A stretch of 64,000 nt of DNA from Undibacterium sp. YM2 (GTDB taxonomy: Bacteria; Pseudomonadota; Gammaproteobacteria; Burkholderiales; Burkholderiaceae_D), in the NCBI RefSeq assembly GCF_009937975.1, contig NZ_AP018441.1, forward strand, positions 744,001 to 808,000, in the 5' to 3' direction. Within the stretch, counting starts at the first letter, position 1. Each line of letters begins with the position of its first letter. The notes beneath the pieces are model-generated. The model did not search any database and was not told where the DNA came from. It was given only the letters and a program-made list of their open reading frames with translations. The translations under genes and the position numbers were made by a program. This document shows, one piece after another, positions 25,000 to 34,125 of this stretch.

Positions 25000-25153
25000 G
25001 TGTTCCTTGTACACTAATTAATGTGCCGTATTGTTGTAATAGTAGCTGTTACTGTGTCTGCCCTTTTCTTAATTCAGAGTAGCGGCACCCATGGACTGCA
25101 ATTTTAAGCAACCTGGGAAAGGCTAGCGCCAATCATGCAGGCCATGCTAGCAT

Positions 25154-26614
25154 TCAAGTCAATTCTGGGGCAGGATTGGCAAGTGCCGGAAAGTATGTTT
25201 TGCCACGTCGCCGGTAAGGTAAATGGGCGAAGTCCATGGATAAGGCTGCTCCTGTCTCTATCACATGACAGTTGGTGGATAATCTCGAAAACTCAGTGTA
25301 GTAGTGGTGGCTGGATTTGACGGCAATCACGCTGGCTTCGTGCAATGGCACACCCAGGCCAGTGAAGGCTGTGGGCGACAGTGTTTGTTGCCGCCGACTG
25401 ATGAGCACGATATCCACCGCACCGCAGCGCACCCAGGCGGCCCGCCCTAGCGGGTCGGTCAGGGTGCCGATTTGCTGGCTATGCTGCAAGCTGAGGCCGA
25501 GCACGGTCAGCTTGAGCTGCAGCGGCGTGCCAGAGGCAGGGCTGACCTTGCCACCTATGGCCAGCTCAATGACAGCGCCTACGCCTGCCTGGTGGCAGGC
25601 ATCAACTGCAGCCGGGTCCCATAACATGCCAAAAGCACAGCGTAGTGTTGGCCGGTGCAATAATTCGGCGAGCAGGCCGGTATGGTCGCAGGGTGCACCA
25701 CCGCCCGGGTTGTCTCCGGCATCAGCCAGAATTACCGGGAACGGACCGGCAGGTGAGGGATCAAGCACTTGCGCAGCGCTTTCCAGGTGTGGCAACAGTT
25801 CATGGCGAGCCCGGTATAAGGCTCGTGCCAGTTCCTGCGCAGCGTATGCAGCAGCAATGCGGTCGCGATCTGCCACCACGAGCACCTTGGTGCCGGCATC
25901 CGGCACATCGCCCCAGGGAAATCCGTGGACATAACTTGCGGACAGTATGCCTGGTTGACGTTCGGCCTCAGCCAGGGCGTCAACCAGGCTGCGCATAGGC
26001 TGCGCCGTGGTGGGATAAAAACCGACCATGGCACAGTCAACGACTTCCATGACCGGGCTTGTCGCACCGGTTGCTGCTGCCCGGCATAGCTCGAAAAGTT
26101 CGACTGCACGCTCTCTATAGTCAATATGCGGATATTCGCGCATCAGAATAATGACATCGGCTTCATTGATCATGGCAGGACTCATGTGACAATGGGGATC
26201 AAGTTCAACGCCGATAATGCAATCAGGGCCGGTGCGGGCACGTACTGCCGCGATCAGGTCACCTTCACAATCGTCGACGCCGTCGGCCACCATGGCACCG
26301 TGCAGTAACAGCAGCACCATGCCGACAGGCATGGCAAGTTCGAGTGCAGCCAGGATGTCGCTACGTAATTTCTGATACGCTTCTGCTTCTACAATACCGG
26401 CAGGCTGTGCTATGGCGTAAAGTCCTTCATGCACAGTGTCGCCGTTCTCGTTTGCCAGCCGACGCCATTGCTGCAGCACGGGGCCGACGGAACCAAGCGC
26501 ATCGTCGGCGACCGGGCCGCGTACGATGCCCAGTTCCTCAAAGGACTGTAGCGTGGTGGGAAAAGCGGAAAAGGTATTGGTTTCCGTGAAAAGGGCAGAT
26601 GTAAAGATGTTCAT
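25154..26614 (-). CDS. M81-family metallopeptidase (MlrC type)
   Basis: The protein has 486 residues from the ATG at 26614, which has AAGGAA upstream; a longer frame to 26779 runs into the transporter gene and is not used. The N-terminus MNIFTSALFTETNTFS, the segment GVELDPHCHMS and the block DAGDNPGGGAPCDHTGLL are those of M81, whose model is the zinc enzyme MlrC, the last peptidase of microcystin breakdown. Relatives are often found with D-amino-acid or peptide catabolism genes. It starts within the stop of the MFS gene (ATGA overlap). The substrate is inferred to be a short peptide with non-standard residues. Confidence 0.88.
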   Translation of the reverse strand: MNIFTSALFTETNTFSAFPTTLQSFEELGIVRGPVADDALGSVGPVLQQWRRLANENGDTVHEGLYAIAQPAGIVEAEAYQKLRSDILAALELAMPVGMVLLLLHGAMVADGVDDCEGDLIAAVRARTGPDCIIGVELDPHCHMSPAMINEADVIILMREYPHIDYRERAVELFELCRAAATGATSPVMEVVDCAMVGFYPTTAQPMRSLVDALAEAERQPGILSASYVHGFPWGDVPDAGTKVLVVADRDRIAAAYAAQELARALYRARHELLPHLESAAQVLDPSPAGPFPVILADAGDNPGGGAPCDHTGLLAELLHRPTLRCAFGMLWDPAAVDACHQAGVGAVIELAIGGKVSPASGTPLQLKLTVLGLSLQHSQQIGTLTDPLGRAAWVRCGAVDIVLISRRQQTLSPTAFTGLGVPLHEASVIAVKSSHHYYTEFSRLSTNCHVIETGAALSMDFAHLPYRRRGKTYFPALANPAPELT

Positions 26615-27942
26615 GCTTGGTATTCCTTGTTTGATTGAGTACCCTTGCGCACGGCCAGCATCAATGCCAGCAATGCCAATAGCGCAGCCAGCAGTGCCGC
26701 GGCAGGCACCCCGACAAATAAGCTGGCCAGCCTTTGCAGTGCAGCAGGTGCCGGTGTGCCTTGCAGCGACCCCACCCATTCAAGGCCAAAACCCACCGCG
26801 ATACCACCCAAGGACTGGCCCAGTTTTTCAGCAGAAAACAGGATGCCCAGATACAGTCCAAGACTTTCACCCTGGCTGGAAGAATTGGTCGCCGCTTCGA
26901 TGGCCAGTGTTGAAATCAGCACCGTCAGCACACCGCAAGACAGACCGAACAACAAGCCGCCAGCTATCATCGTGCCATTTTCACGCGGCCCGGCGGCAAA
27001 CCATATACTCCCTACGAAAGCCAGCAATAGTGCCACTGTCAGGACGGTGTTGGGACGAAATCGGCGTGCCAGCACCGGAGCGACCGATACGCCGATCAGC
27101 AGCGATACAAAAATTGGAGTAAGCAGCGCTGACAGGTTCTCCGGACCAGCCTTTAGCAGGTGCTGGTTGGCATAAGGTAATGCCGCGAACAGGGCAGTTG
27201 AACTGGCACCCAGCATAACCAGGATCAGCACAACGCAATAGAAGCTACGGTTACGCAGTGTATGCATCAAAGCGACACGTAATGGCACGGCAGCTTTTAT
27301 TTCCATTCCGGTACGCAGGGGAATGCGGCGCACCGCCAGCCAGCACAGTCCCAGTGCCAGTAGGGCAGCACAGGCAAGTATGGTCGCCATGCCCAGGTAG
27401 CCGGTGCTGCCAGCCCCCATGGCTGCCACCAGTTGCGGGGCGAGTATGGAGACCAGCAGGCCAGCAAGAGTCTGGCCCAACGCCCGTGCTGCCATCAGTG
27501 TGCTGCGACCGGCCATGGTGTCGGTGATGTCTCCGGCCAATGCGGTATGCGCCACCGAAAAAACCGTCAGCAGCAATGATTGCGCCACCAGTAGCACGCC
27601 GATCAGGAAGGCCCGCAATGACAATGCCAGACCATCGAGCGGGATGAACAGCAGTGTCAACAAGAGCGGCAAGAGTAGCGCCGAGGCAGCCAGCAGTGCG
27701 CCACGGCTACCCGCCCGCTGTGCCCAGCCATCTGTGCGCCGCCCTATCCACGGATCGAGTAGCACGTCACTTACTTTGGGGATGGCCAGCAGCACGCCTG
27801 CCAGTGCAGGCGGCACATGGGCGAATTCCGTCAGATAAAACAGGAACATGAGAGGTACAACGCCAGAACTCAGCGTAGAACCAAATGTCCCTGCGCCAAA
27901 GGCGGCTGTCAGCGAACGTGTTGGCAAGGACGTGTCAGCCAT
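26611..27942 (-). CDS. MFS transporter (MFS_2/GPH-like)
   Basis: The protein has 443 residues from the ATG at 27942, with twelve predicted membrane helices. The segment KVSDVLLDPWIGRRTDGW matches the loop 2-3 motif (SD..DP..G...D) of the MFS_2/GPH group. Those transporters carry sugars or small organic substrates with cations. Here it is sandwiched between a D-aminopeptidase-like gene (8-base overlap) and the M81 peptidase gene (4-base overlap), so it is probably the inner-membrane importer for peptides or released D-amino acids. A role similar to MlrD is possible by context only. Confidence 0.85.
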   Translation of the reverse strand: MADTSLPTRSLTAAFGAGTFGSTLSSGVVPLMFLFYLTEFAHVPPALAGVLLAIPKVSDVLLDPWIGRRTDGWAQRAGSRGALLAASALLLPLLLTLLFIPLDGLALSLRAFLIGVLLVAQSLLLTVFSVAHTALAGDITDTMAGRSTLMAARALGQTLAGLLVSILAPQLVAAMGAGSTGYLGMATILACAALLALGLCWLAVRRIPLRTGMEIKAAVPLRVALMHTLRNRSFYCVVLILVMLGASSTALFAALPYANQHLLKAGPENLSALLTPIFVSLLIGVSVAPVLARRFRPNTVLTVALLLAFVGSIWFAAGPRENGTMIAGGLLFGLSCGVLTVLISTLAIEAATNSSSQGESLGLYLGILFSAEKLGQSLGGIAVGFGLEWVGSLQGTPAPAALQRLASLFVGVPAAALLAALLALLALMLAVRKGTQSNKEYQA

Positions 27943-29566
27943 GTACAGGGCACTCCTGCAGACGCAACTGGCGGGTGCGCGAAGTGTCCAGCACCAGTTC
28001 GCGCTGGCCTGCTGCACCTTTCCCCAGTCGCAGCGTGCCAAACATGGGCAGGTGTGGATCACGGCTGATCAACAGACAAACATCTTCGCGCAAAGGCTGC
28101 AGGTTAAACACATTGCGGCCATACAGCCCGGCGATGCGCAGCAAGCCTTGCTCACTGTCTTTGGCGGCATTTTCTACCACCTTTTCCACCACAATATCAG
28201 CCCCCATTTCGTCACAGCGCCAGTTGCCGGAAAAAGGGGTGATGGTGCTGGCAGCCGTGACCGGCGCGGCGACGCGTTCGCAAAGATGGGTCGTCCCCTG
28301 TTCCATGACCTTGATGCCGGTGACACTGCCGCTGGCATCCAGGATTGCCTCGATCTCCAGCACGAGGATAGACAAGAGGTTGACGCGCAGCTTGTTGTGC
28401 TCAGCCTGCAGTAGCGGCAGCGGCATGCCAAAGTTGATCAGAAACAGGCTGTCATCGCGTCTTTCTATGGCAAAGTAGCGGCCGCTACTGGCACAGTAAT
28501 AGTCACCCCCCAGGCTTTCCACCAGTTGCGGATCAGCGGGCACGGCATCGGCCGTCAATTCATCTTCCAGCAAGCTAAATAGCAATTTTTGCGCAATATC
28601 GGGCGCGCCGAGGTCACTGCGGTTGGTCATCACGATGACCCCGATGCCGTGTTCCGGCGCAGCCAGCATCTGGCAAGAGCCCCCAACCACGCCACCGGCA
28701 TGGTGCAGCACCGGAATGCCGCGCCAGCTTTCCTGTATCAAGCCATAACCGTAAGGGTTGACGTAACCATTCGACAAGCGGGTTGGCATCAACATTTCGT
28801 CGGACACGGCACGCGACCACAGGCTCGGTGAAACCAGATGATGCAGCCAGCGCTGCATGTCATCAAGGGTTGAAGCGATGCCGCCCTCTCCCAGGATGAC
28901 GGAGGGGAACTGACTTTTCGTGAAGTTGCCAGCGGGATGGGCAAGATGCGTCGTGGCGCTGCCGGACAAGGGATCGAGGTCCGTGGCCCACAGGCTGGTG
29001 TCATACATGGACAGCGGCTGGAACAGATAGTCATGCATGGCCTGTGCCAGTGGCATGTCAAGTACGCGCTCTATCACCATGGACAACAAGCGATAGCCGC
29101 CGTTGTTGTAGATGAATTGCGCGTTTGGCTCGAAGTTTTCCTCCTGCTGGCGGCACTGATAATCAAAGGCAGCCTCGGCTGGCACCACCGTCAGGCCATT
29201 CGACAACAGCGACAAATCCAGATAGTCGCGCATACCGCCTGTATGGGTCATCAACTGCCGTATGGTGCGGCTACCCTGCGATGACGGCAGTTCTGGCAAC
29301 CAGCGGGCAACTGGTTCATCTATGGACAGCTTGCCTTCATCGCGCAACATCAGCGCCAGCGCGCAGCAGAAATGTTTGGTAGTGGATCCTATCCGCATTT
29401 TGGTAGTGGGGGTGTTTACCAGTCCTGAATCCAGACTGGCCAGACCATAGCCGCGCCGAAGTAGCGTCATGCCGTTGCGCTGCACGCTGACAACCACGCC
29501 AGGGCTGGCATTGGTGGCAAAGCTGGACATCACGGCTTCGAGTTTTTGTGTTTCATTATTGGTCAT
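27935..29566 (-). CDS. Family S12 serine hydrolase, probable D-aminopeptidase
   Basis: The 543-residue protein has the penicillin-recognising catalytic triad of class C beta-lactamases/D-peptidases: Ser61-x-x-Lys64 (GSTTKHF), Tyr153-Asn-Asn155 (IYNNGG) and His289-Ala-Gly. These positions and the long C-terminal beta-barrel part (about 340-543) closely match what I recall of Ochrobactrum D-aminopeptidase DAP (520 residues). DAP removes N-terminal D-residues from peptides. MlrB of microcystin degraders is in the same superfamily. No signal peptide is seen. The ATG at 29566 has AAAGAGA upstream; a TTG at 29599 is unlikely. It is first of three coupled genes, divergent from a TetR gene. Confidence 0.85.
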   Translation of the reverse strand: MTNNETQKLEAVMSSFATNASPGVVVSVQRNGMTLLRRGYGLASLDSGLVNTPTTKMRIGSTTKHFCCALALMLRDEGKLSIDEPVARWLPELPSSQGSRTIRQLMTHTGGMRDYLDLSLLSNGLTVVPAEAAFDYQCRQQEENFEPNAQFIYNNGGYRLLSMVIERVLDMPLAQAMHDYLFQPLSMYDTSLWATDLDPLSGSATTHLAHPAGNFTKSQFPSVILGEGGIASTLDDMQRWLHHLVSPSLWSRAVSDEMLMPTRLSNGYVNPYGYGLIQESWRGIPVLHHAGGVVGGSCQMLAAPEHGIGVIVMTNRSDLGAPDIAQKLLFSLLEDELTADAVPADPQLVESLGGDYYCASSGRYFAIERRDDSLFLINFGMPLPLLQAEHNKLRVNLLSILVLEIEAILDASGSVTGIKVMEQGTTHLCERVAAPVTAASTITPFSGNWRCDEMGADIVVEKVVENAAKDSEQGLLRIAGLYGRNVFNLQPLREDVCLLISRDPHLPMFGTLRLGKGAAGQRELVLDTSRTRQLRLQECPVHG

Positions 29567-29590
29567 GTTGGTCTCTTTCATTATAAAATA

Positions 29591-29608
29591 AATAAACAAT
29601 CATTTTTT
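29591..29608. promoter_or_regulatory. Candidate TetR operator in the divergent peptidase/tetR promoter region
   Basis: The minus-strand 18-mer AAAAAATGATTGTTTATT (29591-29608) matches the palindromic site before the TonB receptor gene (AATGAATGATCGTTCATT) at 14 of 18 positions. It lies 24 bases from the peptidase start and seven bases from the TetR start. Confidence 0.55.
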
Positions 29609-29615
29609 TTTACTT

Positions 29616-30218
29616 ATGCCTAAGCGTGATCCCAGCCATATGGCCGCTGTACGCCAGCAAATCCTAACCGCCGCACGCGCGGTTTTCGAACGCAAGGGAC
29701 TGTATGAAGCATCGGTAAGCGACGTCAGCAAGGAAGCCGGTTTGTCGGTAGGTTCGCTGTATGTCCATTTCCGATCCAAAGAGGCGATCCTGGTTGCACT
29801 GATAGAATCAGCGGATGTGCTTAGCGCACCGCTGGCCGCCTGCAATAGCACCGCAGACCTGCTGGCCTTTGTCATTGCCATCCTGCGGCAGCAGGAGATT
29901 CCCGACACGGCGGGGCAGGCAGCGCGTACCTCGCTGGAAGTGGCCGCGATTGCCCGTCGCAGCCCGGAAGTGCAGGCCGTGGTGATCAGGAATTTTGAAC
30001 AATTGCGTGCCGCCCTGTACGAGGTGGTGCTGCGCCTGGGGAATCAGGCCGGCCTGTGCCAGCGCGACGAGGTGAATGCCATCGCCGAGAGCCTGTTGTC
30101 TATCCTCATTTCTGCCCAGGCCCAGATGCTGATTGGTGTACCGCTGGTCATCGAGGCAAAAATCGCGGCGGCGCAAATGTTGATTACGCGTTTGCATGCT
30201 GAGCCTGCGGGTAAGTAG
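29616..30218 (+). CDS. TetR/AcrR family regulator of the D-peptide cluster
   Basis: The 200-residue protein has a clear N-terminal helix-turn-helix (ASVSDVSKEAGLSVGSLYVHFRSK as the HTH, with VGSLYVHF as the recognition helix) and a C-terminal domain of unknown ligand. It is divergent from the peptidase-transporter-M81 operon and convergent with the epimerase gene (35-base overlap of 3' ends). The similar operators at its own promoter and at the TonB receptor promoter make it the likely local repressor of the whole cluster. The inducer could be a D-peptide or D-amino acid; that is inference. Confidence 0.88.
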   Translation: MPKRDPSHMAAVRQQILTAARAVFERKGLYEASVSDVSKEAGLSVGSLYVHFRSKEAILVALIESADVLSAPLAACNSTADLLAFVIAILRQQEIPDTAGQAARTSLEVAAIARRSPEVQAVVIRNFEQLRAALYEVVLRLGNQAGLCQRDEVNAIAESLLSILISAQAQMLIGVPLVIEAKIAAAQMLITRLHAEPAGK

Positions 30219-31245
30219 CCAACAGCGCCGGTGCGGCTGATGTTGCTGATGTTGCTGAGGCGGCCGGGGTATACGCCCTGGCATCAAAATCAATACAGCC
30301 ATCAAGGTAGCGGGCTGAGGGCTGGTTATCGGTGGCCATCAGCAAGGGCGCATCGAGGTCAACCAGATCGGCCTCTTGCGCAACAATGAAGGCTGGCAAT
30401 AGCGCCATTGAGCGCCCTCCCATGCAACCGACCATGACACGCATGCCCAGCCGCCTTGCCGCTGACGCCAGCGGCAGCGCTGCAGTCAGCCCACCACATT
30501 TATCCAGCTTGATATTGACGACCTGATAGCGCTGCGCGACCTGCTCGAGTTCATCTTGTGTCTGTAGCGATTCATCTGCCGCCAAGGGGATGGGCGAACG
30601 GTAGTGATCCAGCACTGCATCCTGTTTTGCCGGCAAAGGCTGCTCGATGAGTTCTACACGATGTTCGAGCAGCTTGCCCATGATGCCGTCGAGGTGGGCC
30701 ATCGTCCAGCCTTCGTTAGCATCCACCGACAGGCTGACATCCGGCCGCGCCTTGCGCACAGCGGCTACCCGTACCGCATCGTCGCTGCTGCCGTCGAGCT
30801 TGAGCTTCAAGGCACGGGCAGCCGGATAGCTTATTGCCATTGCAGCCATTGCCGCAGGGGTGTCAGCACCCAGGGTGACCATGGTGACCCTGGCCCTTGG
30901 TGCGGGCTGATGTGCCAGCCGGTATACCGGCACACCGCGCAGCCCAGCCTCAAGTTGCCAGAGTATCCAGTCCAGCGCATTGCGGGCGCCGCCCACCGGC
31001 ATCTGCTGCACACTTTGCCACATGCCAGCCAGGTCGGATGGCATGTCTGGCAGGCTGGCCAGTATTTGCTGTTGCATGGTCGCTCCGGATTCACCGCGAT
31101 AAAACACTCCGGCTGCTTCGGCTTCTGCAGCCCATCCGCTATAACGTGCCGAGACCCGCAACACCTGCTGGCCAGCCAGCGTGCGGCCAGCAATCGACAA
31201 TGGCTGCCGCAAGGCAACCTGCTCTGTGAAAGTAGAGATCAACAT
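30184..31245 (-). CDS. Dipeptide epimerase (enolase superfamily, AE-epimerase type)
   Basis: The protein has 353 residues from the ATG at 31245 with CGGAG upstream. It shows the muconate-lactonising subgroup catalytic set: Lys-x-Lys in LKLKLDG, the three metal ligands in SVDANEGW, LIEQPLP and LAADESL, and the second lysine in NIKLDKCGG. The later DLDAPLL segment is the specificity mark of dipeptide epimerases, which invert one residue of dipeptides such as L-Ala-D-Glu. The cytoplasmic enzyme makes D-residues accessible to L-peptidases. It begins 13 bases after the TonB receptor stop, so both are cotranscribed. The C-terminal tail is Ala/Thr-rich. Confidence 0.88.
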   Translation of the reverse strand: MLISTFTEQVALRQPLSIAGRTLAGQQVLRVSARYSGWAAEAEAAGVFYRGESGATMQQQILASLPDMPSDLAGMWQSVQQMPVGGARNALDWILWQLEAGLRGVPVYRLAHQPAPRARVTMVTLGADTPAAMAAMAISYPAARALKLKLDGSSDDAVRVAAVRKARPDVSLSVDANEGWTMAHLDGIMGKLLEHRVELIEQPLPAKQDAVLDHYRSPIPLAADESLQTQDELEQVAQRYQVVNIKLDKCGGLTAALPLASAARRLGMRVMVGCMGGRSMALLPAFIVAQEADLVDLDAPLLMATDNQPSARYLDGCIDFDARAYTPAASATSATSAAPALLATYPQAQHANA

Positions 31246-31258
31246 AGGGGTACTCCGC

Positions 31259-33502
31259 TCAATAGAAGGCATAAGACAGTTGCACACCCAGCGTACGTGG
31301 GGGCACCAGGTTGACGCGGGCAGGCGCACCCAGCGTGCTCAGACTGGTGTCAGCGGACGTCTGGCCACGCTGGTCGAGTACATTGCGCAAGAAGAAACCA
31401 AGATTGCTATGGCCAAACTCCAGGCCACCACGCAAATCCAGCACCGTATAGGCCGGCAAGCGGTACGGCAGCATGGAGCGTGACTGCTGGAAGCTATTCC
31501 AGCGCTCGCCCGTATAGCGTAAAGAGGCGCCCAGATAGCCATGTTTGCCATCAATAGAAAAATCGCGCTCCACCTGCAACGCCCCTGCCACCCTGGCCGT
31601 GTCAGGCAGACGTTCTCCGGCCTTGCCACCGAGGCTGGGGTTATCCTCGCGCAGCTCGGCATTGATCAGGCTGAGTGCTGCGGCTATCCTGACCCCCGGT
31701 ATTGGCCGGGCACGCAGGGTAGCCTCAATGCCACGCGAGCGCGCCCGCCCGGCATTGCCAATACCAGAAAAACCGGCATAGGCGGTAAACACCTGCATGT
31801 CCTTCCAGTTGATCTGGTACAGCGCAAGTTCTGCCGACACCTTGCCCGGCAACAGATCGCCTTTCCAGCCAGCCTCATAACTCCACAAAGAGTCAGAAGC
31901 GTAGGAAGACTGGTTGAGTGGCTCGCCATTGATAGGATTGCGCACGACAGGCAGTGGGCCGCCAGGACGATAGCCACTGGCTGCCCGAAGATACAGCGCC
32001 TGCCCTGCGGCAGGACGCCAGCGTGCAGTCGCCATCCACGTCGTCACGTCTTCGGTCGAATCGGCTGCCGGTTGCGGGGCAGGTGCGAACAAGCCATCAA
32101 AGCGCTGCTCCAACTGCTGGCTATTACGGCTGCGGCGCACACCCAGCGTCATGTCGGTACGCTCATTGATAAAATAAGTGGCAGTACCAAAGGCAGCAAG
32201 CTCGCGGAAGCTGGAAGGAAACCGCGCATCCGCCAATAGCGGTGGAACAGCTTGCAACTGCTGGTTATAGGCTTGCAAATACTGTGACTTGTAACCCTCT
32301 TCTTTCGTATAGAAAGCACCCACCAGCCATTCCAGCGACCGGCTGCGCGGCGAGGTCAGCCGCAATTCCTGCGTGAATTTTCGAGTCGAAAAGCTGTAGT
32401 CCAGCCCATAGCCAGCCGCATTGATTCCCAATGGTGCCAGATACGGCAGATACAGTGCGGAAGGATCAGCCCGCCCATCATTGCGGGAACGCTGCCAGCC
32501 GCTGATCGCATCCAGACTTGCCCAGTTCAGGTCCGCCTTGATGGCCAGCGACACCAGTTCATTGTTTATTTTGACCGGCTCGCTCAAGAACAGGCGCTTC
32601 GTTGCGCGGCCATCTATGGGCTCACCGCTGGTCAGGCTGACATCTTCCGTCGATGAACCGTCGCGCTGCTGTTTTTGGGACAGCGCGGTCAGCCGCAGCG
32701 ACAGATTCTTTGTTGGCGTCAGCAGCAAGGCCACCCGCGCACCATCAATCTTTGCACCATCGACGATACGGTTGCCGTGGTTACTATCGCGTACCAAGCC
32801 GCCCTCTTCACGCTGATACAGCGTGGCGCGCAGCGCTGCCTTGCCATCTTGCAGCGGCAAATTCAATACTGCGCGCGCTACATGGCTCAACTTGCCATTC
32901 CTGCTGCCTGACAATTCTGTCGTGATATTGGCCAGGCGTTCAGCAGGATCAGGCTCGGCGGCGACATATTTGATCAGACCACCCATGGCACCGGCACCAT
33001 ACAAAGTACCTTGTGGGCCGCGCAATACCTCTGCTGCAGAAAGGTCGAACAAACCAAGGTCGAGTGCGCTGGAACCGCCCCCCGCATAACCGGAACTGGA
33101 ACCGAAAGGAACATCGTCTATATACATGCTGACAGTCGCGCCGACTTGGGCGCCTGTAGAAATACCGCGCATTGTTACCTGACTTTGCCCCGAGCCGCTG
33201 CCAGCCTCGTTGTAGTTCACGCCTGGCAGCAAAGCAGCCAGGTCCCCCAGCGATTGATAACCAGAACGCTCAAGGTCTTCACCACGGACGACGTCGGCCG
33301 AGAGGGGAACTTCACGCGCGGGCTCACGGCGGCGCTGCGCTGTAACGACAACGGTGTCAACAGGCTCAGTAGAAGCCGCGGGACGTGGACGCGGGTCTTG
33401 CGCCAACGCCCCTGAATGCGGGGTGCCGAGCACGGCGAGAATTGCGAGATAAAGGGGGTGACCGTGACGGAAAGAGCCCTTGGTAGTTGCATTTTTTTGC
33501 AT
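31259..33502 (-). CDS. TonB-dependent outer-membrane receptor
   Basis: The protein has 747 residues from the ATG at 33502; the GGAGAC before it acts as the ribosome binding site, so the ATG at 33514 is probably not used. A signal peptide ends near ALAQ. A TonB-box-like DTVVVTAQRR follows, then the plug (VPLSADVVRGEDLERSGYQ, LLPGVNYNEAGSGSGQSQVTMRG) and a 22-strand barrel ending in the aromatic residue Tyr. It imports a bulky substrate across the outer membrane using TonB energy. Siderophore transport is the default guess, but the operon with a dipeptide epimerase points to peptide uptake. A TetR-type palindrome is directly upstream. Confidence 0.92.
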   Translation of the reverse strand: MQKNATTKGSFRHGHPLYLAILAVLGTPHSGALAQDPRPRPAASTEPVDTVVVTAQRRREPAREVPLSADVVRGEDLERSGYQSLGDLAALLPGVNYNEAGSGSGQSQVTMRGISTGAQVGATVSMYIDDVPFGSSSGYAGGGSSALDLGLFDLSAAEVLRGPQGTLYGAGAMGGLIKYVAAEPDPAERLANITTELSGSRNGKLSHVARAVLNLPLQDGKAALRATLYQREEGGLVRDSNHGNRIVDGAKIDGARVALLLTPTKNLSLRLTALSQKQQRDGSSTEDVSLTSGEPIDGRATKRLFLSEPVKINNELVSLAIKADLNWASLDAISGWQRSRNDGRADPSALYLPYLAPLGINAAGYGLDYSFSTRKFTQELRLTSPRSRSLEWLVGAFYTKEEGYKSQYLQAYNQQLQAVPPLLADARFPSSFRELAAFGTATYFINERTDMTLGVRRSRNSQQLEQRFDGLFAPAPQPAADSTEDVTTWMATARWRPAAGQALYLRAASGYRPGGPLPVVRNPINGEPLNQSSYASDSLWSYEAGWKGDLLPGKVSAELALYQINWKDMQVFTAYAGFSGIGNAGRARSRGIEATLRARPIPGVRIAAALSLINAELREDNPSLGGKAGERLPDTARVAGALQVERDFSIDGKHGYLGASLRYTGERWNSFQQSRSMLPYRLPAYTVLDLRGGLEFGHSNLGFFLRNVLDQRGQTSADTSLSTLGAPARVNLVPPRTLGVQLSYAFY

Positions 33503-33514
33503 CGTTGTCTCCAT

Positions 33515-33532
33515 AATGAATGATCGTTCATT
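33515..33532. promoter_or_regulatory. Palindromic TetR-type operator before the TonB receptor gene
   Basis: AATGAATGATCGTTCATT is an 18-base palindrome with one mismatched pair. It lies 12 bases upstream of the receptor start at 33502, where a repressor would block transcription or initiation. A related site occurs at the peptidase/tetR promoter. Confidence 0.7.
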
Positions 33533-34125
33533 TTTTATTAATTATGGATACGGTGCGTACGCAAGGCAAGAAGAATTTGCAGGGTGTGGTAAATATGGTC
33601 GTTTTTTGACATCAGACCGCCAACTGGCAGAGTGGCTGAAACAGTTTCGCAACGGAGAGTCCTGAGGATTGTCACACCTTGAAACTGAATGAAATGCAGA
33701 GAGGAAAACGGTGTTTCAACTGGCTGAACAAATTTTTTGGGATTTCCTGTAATGGACTTCAGTTACTTGTACCAACGTTGAATAATGCCTGGCAAAGTCA
33801 GGTGAATCACGCCTGCTGCCTGCACATCAAGATATGCGGAATTGCGTGCTAAACGGGTGTCACAAGAGTTGGGAATTATTCTGCAACGCTGGACAATTCC
33901 AGTGGAAATCAGCAAGTGTTCAGGCTGGACTGAATTTCATTCTGCCGATTTCCAGGAACTCGTGGTAATTGATGTAAATGGCTTGAAACAATATTGAATC
34001 TTGTTTGCAAACATTTGTCATTTTCTGTTTCTCAATGATAAATCGCAAGTGCCAGATATATTCTTCGTTCTCAATTAGCTTTATGCTCAAGCCATAGAAT
34101 TTGTTTGTCGTTGGGGGAGTTGGCC
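33533..34125. other. 593-base intergenic region without a convincing gene
   Basis: Apart from the promoter side of the TonB receptor gene, I see no gene, repeat or structured RNA here. A 61-codon frame at 33480-33665 has no ribosome binding site or family features and overlaps the operator. The last 60 bases before 34126 should contain the promoter of the binding-protein gene; a GGGGGAG ribosome binding site is present at about 34113. Confidence 0.5.

Noticed and set aside
31259..33502. TonB receptor considered as an ordinary siderophore receptor
   Set aside because: No siderophore, Fur-box or iron-transport genes are nearby; the operon partner is a dipeptide epimerase and the operator is TetR-type.
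33480..33665. 61-codon plus-strand frame beside the TonB receptor promoter
   Set aside because: It runs through the TetR-type palindrome and lacks a ribosome binding site and homology features.
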